This document shows positions 39,037 to 41,362 of a stretch of 41,362 nucleotides of DNA, piece after piece. Positions within the stretch are counted from its first letter, which is position 1. Each line of letters begins with the position of its first letter. This DNA comes from CAZHWR01 sp964536085 (GTDB lineage Bacteria; Bacillota; Clostridia; Oscillospirales; Ruminococcaceae). Location: positions 1 to 41,362 of the forward strand of contig CAZHWR010000013.1 of the NCBI GenBank assembly GCA_964536085.1, given 5' to 3'. A program made the translations under genes and the position numbers. The notes under the pieces were generated by a model that had not been told where the DNA came from, ran no database searches, and saw only the letters and a list, made by a program, of their open reading frames with translations.

Positions 39037-41362
39037 ATGGCGGCAGATAAAATTGTGATTCAGGGTGCGAAGGAGCACAATCTTAAAAATATAAACGTTG
39101 AAATACCTCGGGACAAGCTGGTTGTTTTTACGGGGCTTTCCGGTTCGGGAAAATCGTCGCTCGCATTTGATACGATTTTCGCGGACGGTCAGCGCAGATA
39201 TATGGAGAGCCTTTCATCGTACGCGCGGCAGTTTTTGGGTCAGATGGAAAAGCCGGAGGTAGACAGCATTTCAGGGCTTTCTCCCGCCATATCTATCGAC
39301 CAGAAAACAACTTCAAAAAATCCGCGTTCGACAGTCGGAACGGTCACTGAGATATACGATTATTTAAGGCTTTTATACGCCCGGATAGGCGTGCCGCACT
39401 GCCCTGTGTGCGGCAGGGAGATAACCCAGCAAACGATAGACCAGATTGTCGACAGGGTTCTAAGCCTTGAGCAGGGAAGCAAAATACAGATTTTGGCGCC
39501 GGTTGTGCGCGGGCGCAAGGGAGAGCATGTAAAAGAACTGGAAGCGGCACGCAAAAGCGGATATGTGCGCGTGCGCGCGGACGGTAATATGTACGACCTG
39601 TCGGAGGAAATCAAGCTTGAAAAAAATAAAAAGCATACGATTGAAATCGTTATCGACAGGCTTGTTGTAAAGGACGATATCCGCTCGCGGCTCGCCGATT
39701 CGATTGAAACCGCGTCTGCACTCACCAAGGGTATTATTGTGGTGGACGTTATCGGCTCGGATGAAATGCTGTTTTCACAAAACTATTCCTGTCCCGAACA
39801 TGGAATATCGATAGACGAGCTCACACCGCGGATGTTTTCCTTCAACAACCCGTATGGAGCGTGCGAAAAATGCACCGGACTGGGAACATTTTTGAAGGTG
39901 TCCGAGGAAATAGTTATATCAAATCCAGAGCTTAGCATAAACGAGGGCGCGATCCGCGCGAGCGGCTGGAGCGTTTCAGACGAAAACTCGATTGCCAAGA
40001 TGTATTTTAAGGGTCTTGCAAAGCATTACGGCTTCACGCTCGACACTCCTGTGAACGAAATGTCCAAGGAAGCGGTGAATGCTCTTTTATACGGAACCGA
40101 CGGCGAAAGCATCGAGCTTGAACGCCCGGGCAGGCGAGGGGTCTACAAAGCGCCGTTTGAGGGGATAATCAACAATTTGGAGCGGAGGTATAAGGAATCG
40201 ACCAGCGACTGGGCGAGAGATGACATCCGACAGTATATGAGTGAGGAGAACTGCCCCGAGTGCCACGGCGAAAGACTCAACAAAAACGCCTTGGCGGTCA
40301 CGGTTGGCGGAATAAATATCAACGAGCTTTGCCGCAAAAGCGTTTCGGACGCGCTTGATTTTATTAATTCTCTGAAGCTTTCAAAAAGGGACGGAATGAT
40401 AGCGGAGCAGATACTCAAAGAGATAAAGGAGCGGCTGGGATTTTTAAACAGCGTAGGGCTTGAATACCTTACTCTTTCGCGCTCGTCGGGGACGCTTTCG
40501 GGCGGAGAAGGTCAGCGGATAAGGCTTGCAACGCAGATAGGCTCGTCGCTTATGGGAGTGCTGTATATCCTCGATGAGCCGAGTATAGGACTGCACCAGC
40601 GAGACAACGACAAGCTCATCGGTACGCTTAAAAGACTGCGCGACTTGGGCAACACGGTCATCGTGGTTGAGCATGACGAGGACACCATGCGCGCGGCGGA
40701 CTATATAGTGGATATCGGTCCGGGAGCGGGAGTTCACGGCGGAGAGGTGGTCTGCGCGGGAGACGTTGAAAAAATCATGGCTTGCGGCGAATCCGTTACA
40801 GGTCAGTATTTGAGCGGCAGGAAGGCTATACCTGTTCCTGAAAGGCGAAGAAACGGCAATGGAAACAAAATAACGGTTGTGGGAGCTTCGCAGAACAATC
40901 TGAAAAATATCAGGGTCGATATTCCGCTCGGCACCTTCTGCTGTGTTACGGGAGTGTCCGGCTCGGGCAAGTCCTCGCTTGTCAACGAGGTGCTGTACAA
41001 GCGCCTTGCCGGAACGCTGAACCGCGCGAGAATCCGTCCGGGAGCACACAAGGAAATTTTAGGGCTTGAACATCTCGACAAGGTAATTGATATCGACCAG
41101 TCGCCGATTGGGCGCACGCCGAGGTCTAATCCCGCGACGTATACCGGCGTTTTCACCGATATAAGGAGTGTATTTGCGCAGACTCAGGACGCGAAGATAC
41201 GCGGCTACGGTATCGGACGGTTTTCGTTTAACGTCAAGGGCGGACGGTGCGAGGCCTGCCAGGGCGACGGTATCTTGAAAATCGGTATGCATTTTCTGCC
41301 GGACGTTTATGTTCCCTGCGAGGTGTGCAAGGGCAAGCGCTACAACCGCGAAACGCTCGAAG
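39037..41362 (+). CDS. uvrA: Excinuclease ABC subunit A, N-terminal 775 residues (cut by window edge)
   Basis: The damage-recognition ATPase of nucleotide excision repair; about 165 C-terminal residues lie beyond the window. The first ATPase has FTGLSGSGKSSLAFDTIF near residue 33, a UvrB-binding and zinc region with CPVCG near 121, CEKC and CPECHGERL, and the signature TLSGGEGQRIRLATQ with ILDEPSIGLHQRD. The second ATPase starts with VTGVSGSGKSSLVNEVL, and the DNA-binding zinc module shows GGRCEACQGDG and CEVCKGKRYN. All expected motifs up to the edge are intact. The ATG follows AGGATAGGA. No LexA box lies directly upstream, so control probably comes from the uvrB promoter. Confidence 0.96.
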   Translation, partial: MAADKIVIQGAKEHNLKNINVEIPRDKLVVFTGLSGSGKSSLAFDTIFADGQRRYMESLSSYARQFLGQMEKPEVDSISGLSPAISIDQKTTSKNPRSTVGTVTEIYDYLRLLYARIGVPHCPVCGREITQQTIDQIVDRVLSLEQGSKIQILAPVVRGRKGEHVKELEAARKSGYVRVRADGNMYDLSEEIKLEKNKKHTIEIVIDRLVVKDDIRSRLADSIETASALTKGIIVVDVIGSDEMLFSQNYSCPEHGISIDELTPRMFSFNNPYGACEKCTGLGTFLKVSEEIVISNPELSINEGAIRASGWSVSDENSIAKMYFKGLAKHYGFTLDTPVNEMSKEAVNALLYGTDGESIELERPGRRGVYKAPFEGIINNLERRYKESTSDWARDDIRQYMSEENCPECHGERLNKNALAVTVGGININELCRKSVSDALDFINSLKLSKRDGMIAEQILKEIKERLGFLNSVGLEYLTLSRSSGTLSGGEGQRIRLATQIGSSLMGVLYILDEPSIGLHQRDNDKLIGTLKRLRDLGNTVIVVEHDEDTMRAADYIVDIGPGAGVHGGEVVCAGDVEKIMACGESVTGQYLSGRKAIPVPERRRNGNGNKITVVGASQNNLKNIRVDIPLGTFCCVTGVSGSGKSSLVNEVLYKRLAGTLNRARIRPGAHKEILGLEHLDKVIDIDQSPIGRTPRSNPATYTGVFTDIRSVFAQTQDAKIRGYGIGRFSFNVKGGRCEACQGDGILKIGMHFLPDVYVPCEVCKGKRYNRETLE

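Noticed and set aside
38671..39078. 135-codon minus-strand ORF across the uvrB-uvrA gap
   Set aside because: It overlaps the uvrB end and uvrA start, and repeats itself only because of the 52-bp duplication.

Overview
The window looks like chromosomal DNA of an anaerobic Clostridia bacterium (Bacillota), most likely an uncultured member of the Ruminococcaceae/Oscillospiraceae group. Supporting signs are strong AGGAGG-type ribosome sites with frequent GTG/TTG starts, consensus sigma-A promoters, Gram-positive LexA boxes (GAAC-N4-GTTC), the tepA-ylzJ-ftsK/spoIIIE gene order known from Firmicutes, and a run of ten Ns (21513-21522), which marks a draft assembly. The lineage is inferred from gene content; no marker gene was compared.

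Layout. 1-2866 (minus): aconitase and the start of NADP isocitrate dehydrogenase, the oxidative TCA arm to 2-oxoglutarate. 2888-6698 (plus): a possible small ORF, a TepA-like ClpP-family protein, a YlzJ-like protein and an FtsK/SpoIIIE DNA translocase. 6751-10817 (minus): two genes of the CDP-glycerol glycerophosphotransferase type, one fused to a family 2 glycosyltransferase, probably for a phosphate-containing wall or surface polymer; beside them is a decayed acyltransferase-3 gene (plus). 11506-13279: a membrane-anchored DUF5050-type surface protein with short upstream ORFs. 13366-14250 (minus): an ECF-like sigma factor whose C-terminal module is cut off by an in-frame TGA. 14371-14786: terminators, a dense array of small palindromes and tRNA-Leu(CAA). 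14835-18689 (plus): an AGCS-type sodium/alanine symporter, an indole-glycerol-phosphate-synthase-like protein lacking most catalytic residues, and two cyclophilins (cytosolic and lipoprotein). 18719-24688 (minus): copper P-type ATPase with a promoter-embedded dyad, a CaCA antiporter crossing the N gap, an orphan substrate-binding lipoprotein and a DUF815 AAA ATPase. 24927-28265 (plus): ilvB-ilvN-ilvC for branched-chain amino acids. 28278-31267 (minus): a broken unknown gene, lexA with its own SOS box, a possible small RNA (plus strand) and two single-module TrkA proteins. 31298-41362: a DegT/DnrJ aminotransferase, archaeal-type phosphoglycerate mutase, RluA pseudouridine synthase, a 110-bp tandem palindromic repeat, pyrE, radC, SOS-controlled uvrB, a second duplicated palindrome, and the first 775 codons of uvrA.

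Most of the window is housekeeping metabolism, DNA repair and transport. The less ordinary material is the catalytically stripped TrpC-like protein, the interrupted sigma factor, the candidate C-rich small RNA next to lexA, the copper operator, and three kinds of intergenic palindromic repeat. I found no CRISPR array, prophage, insertion sequence or recognisable defence island.
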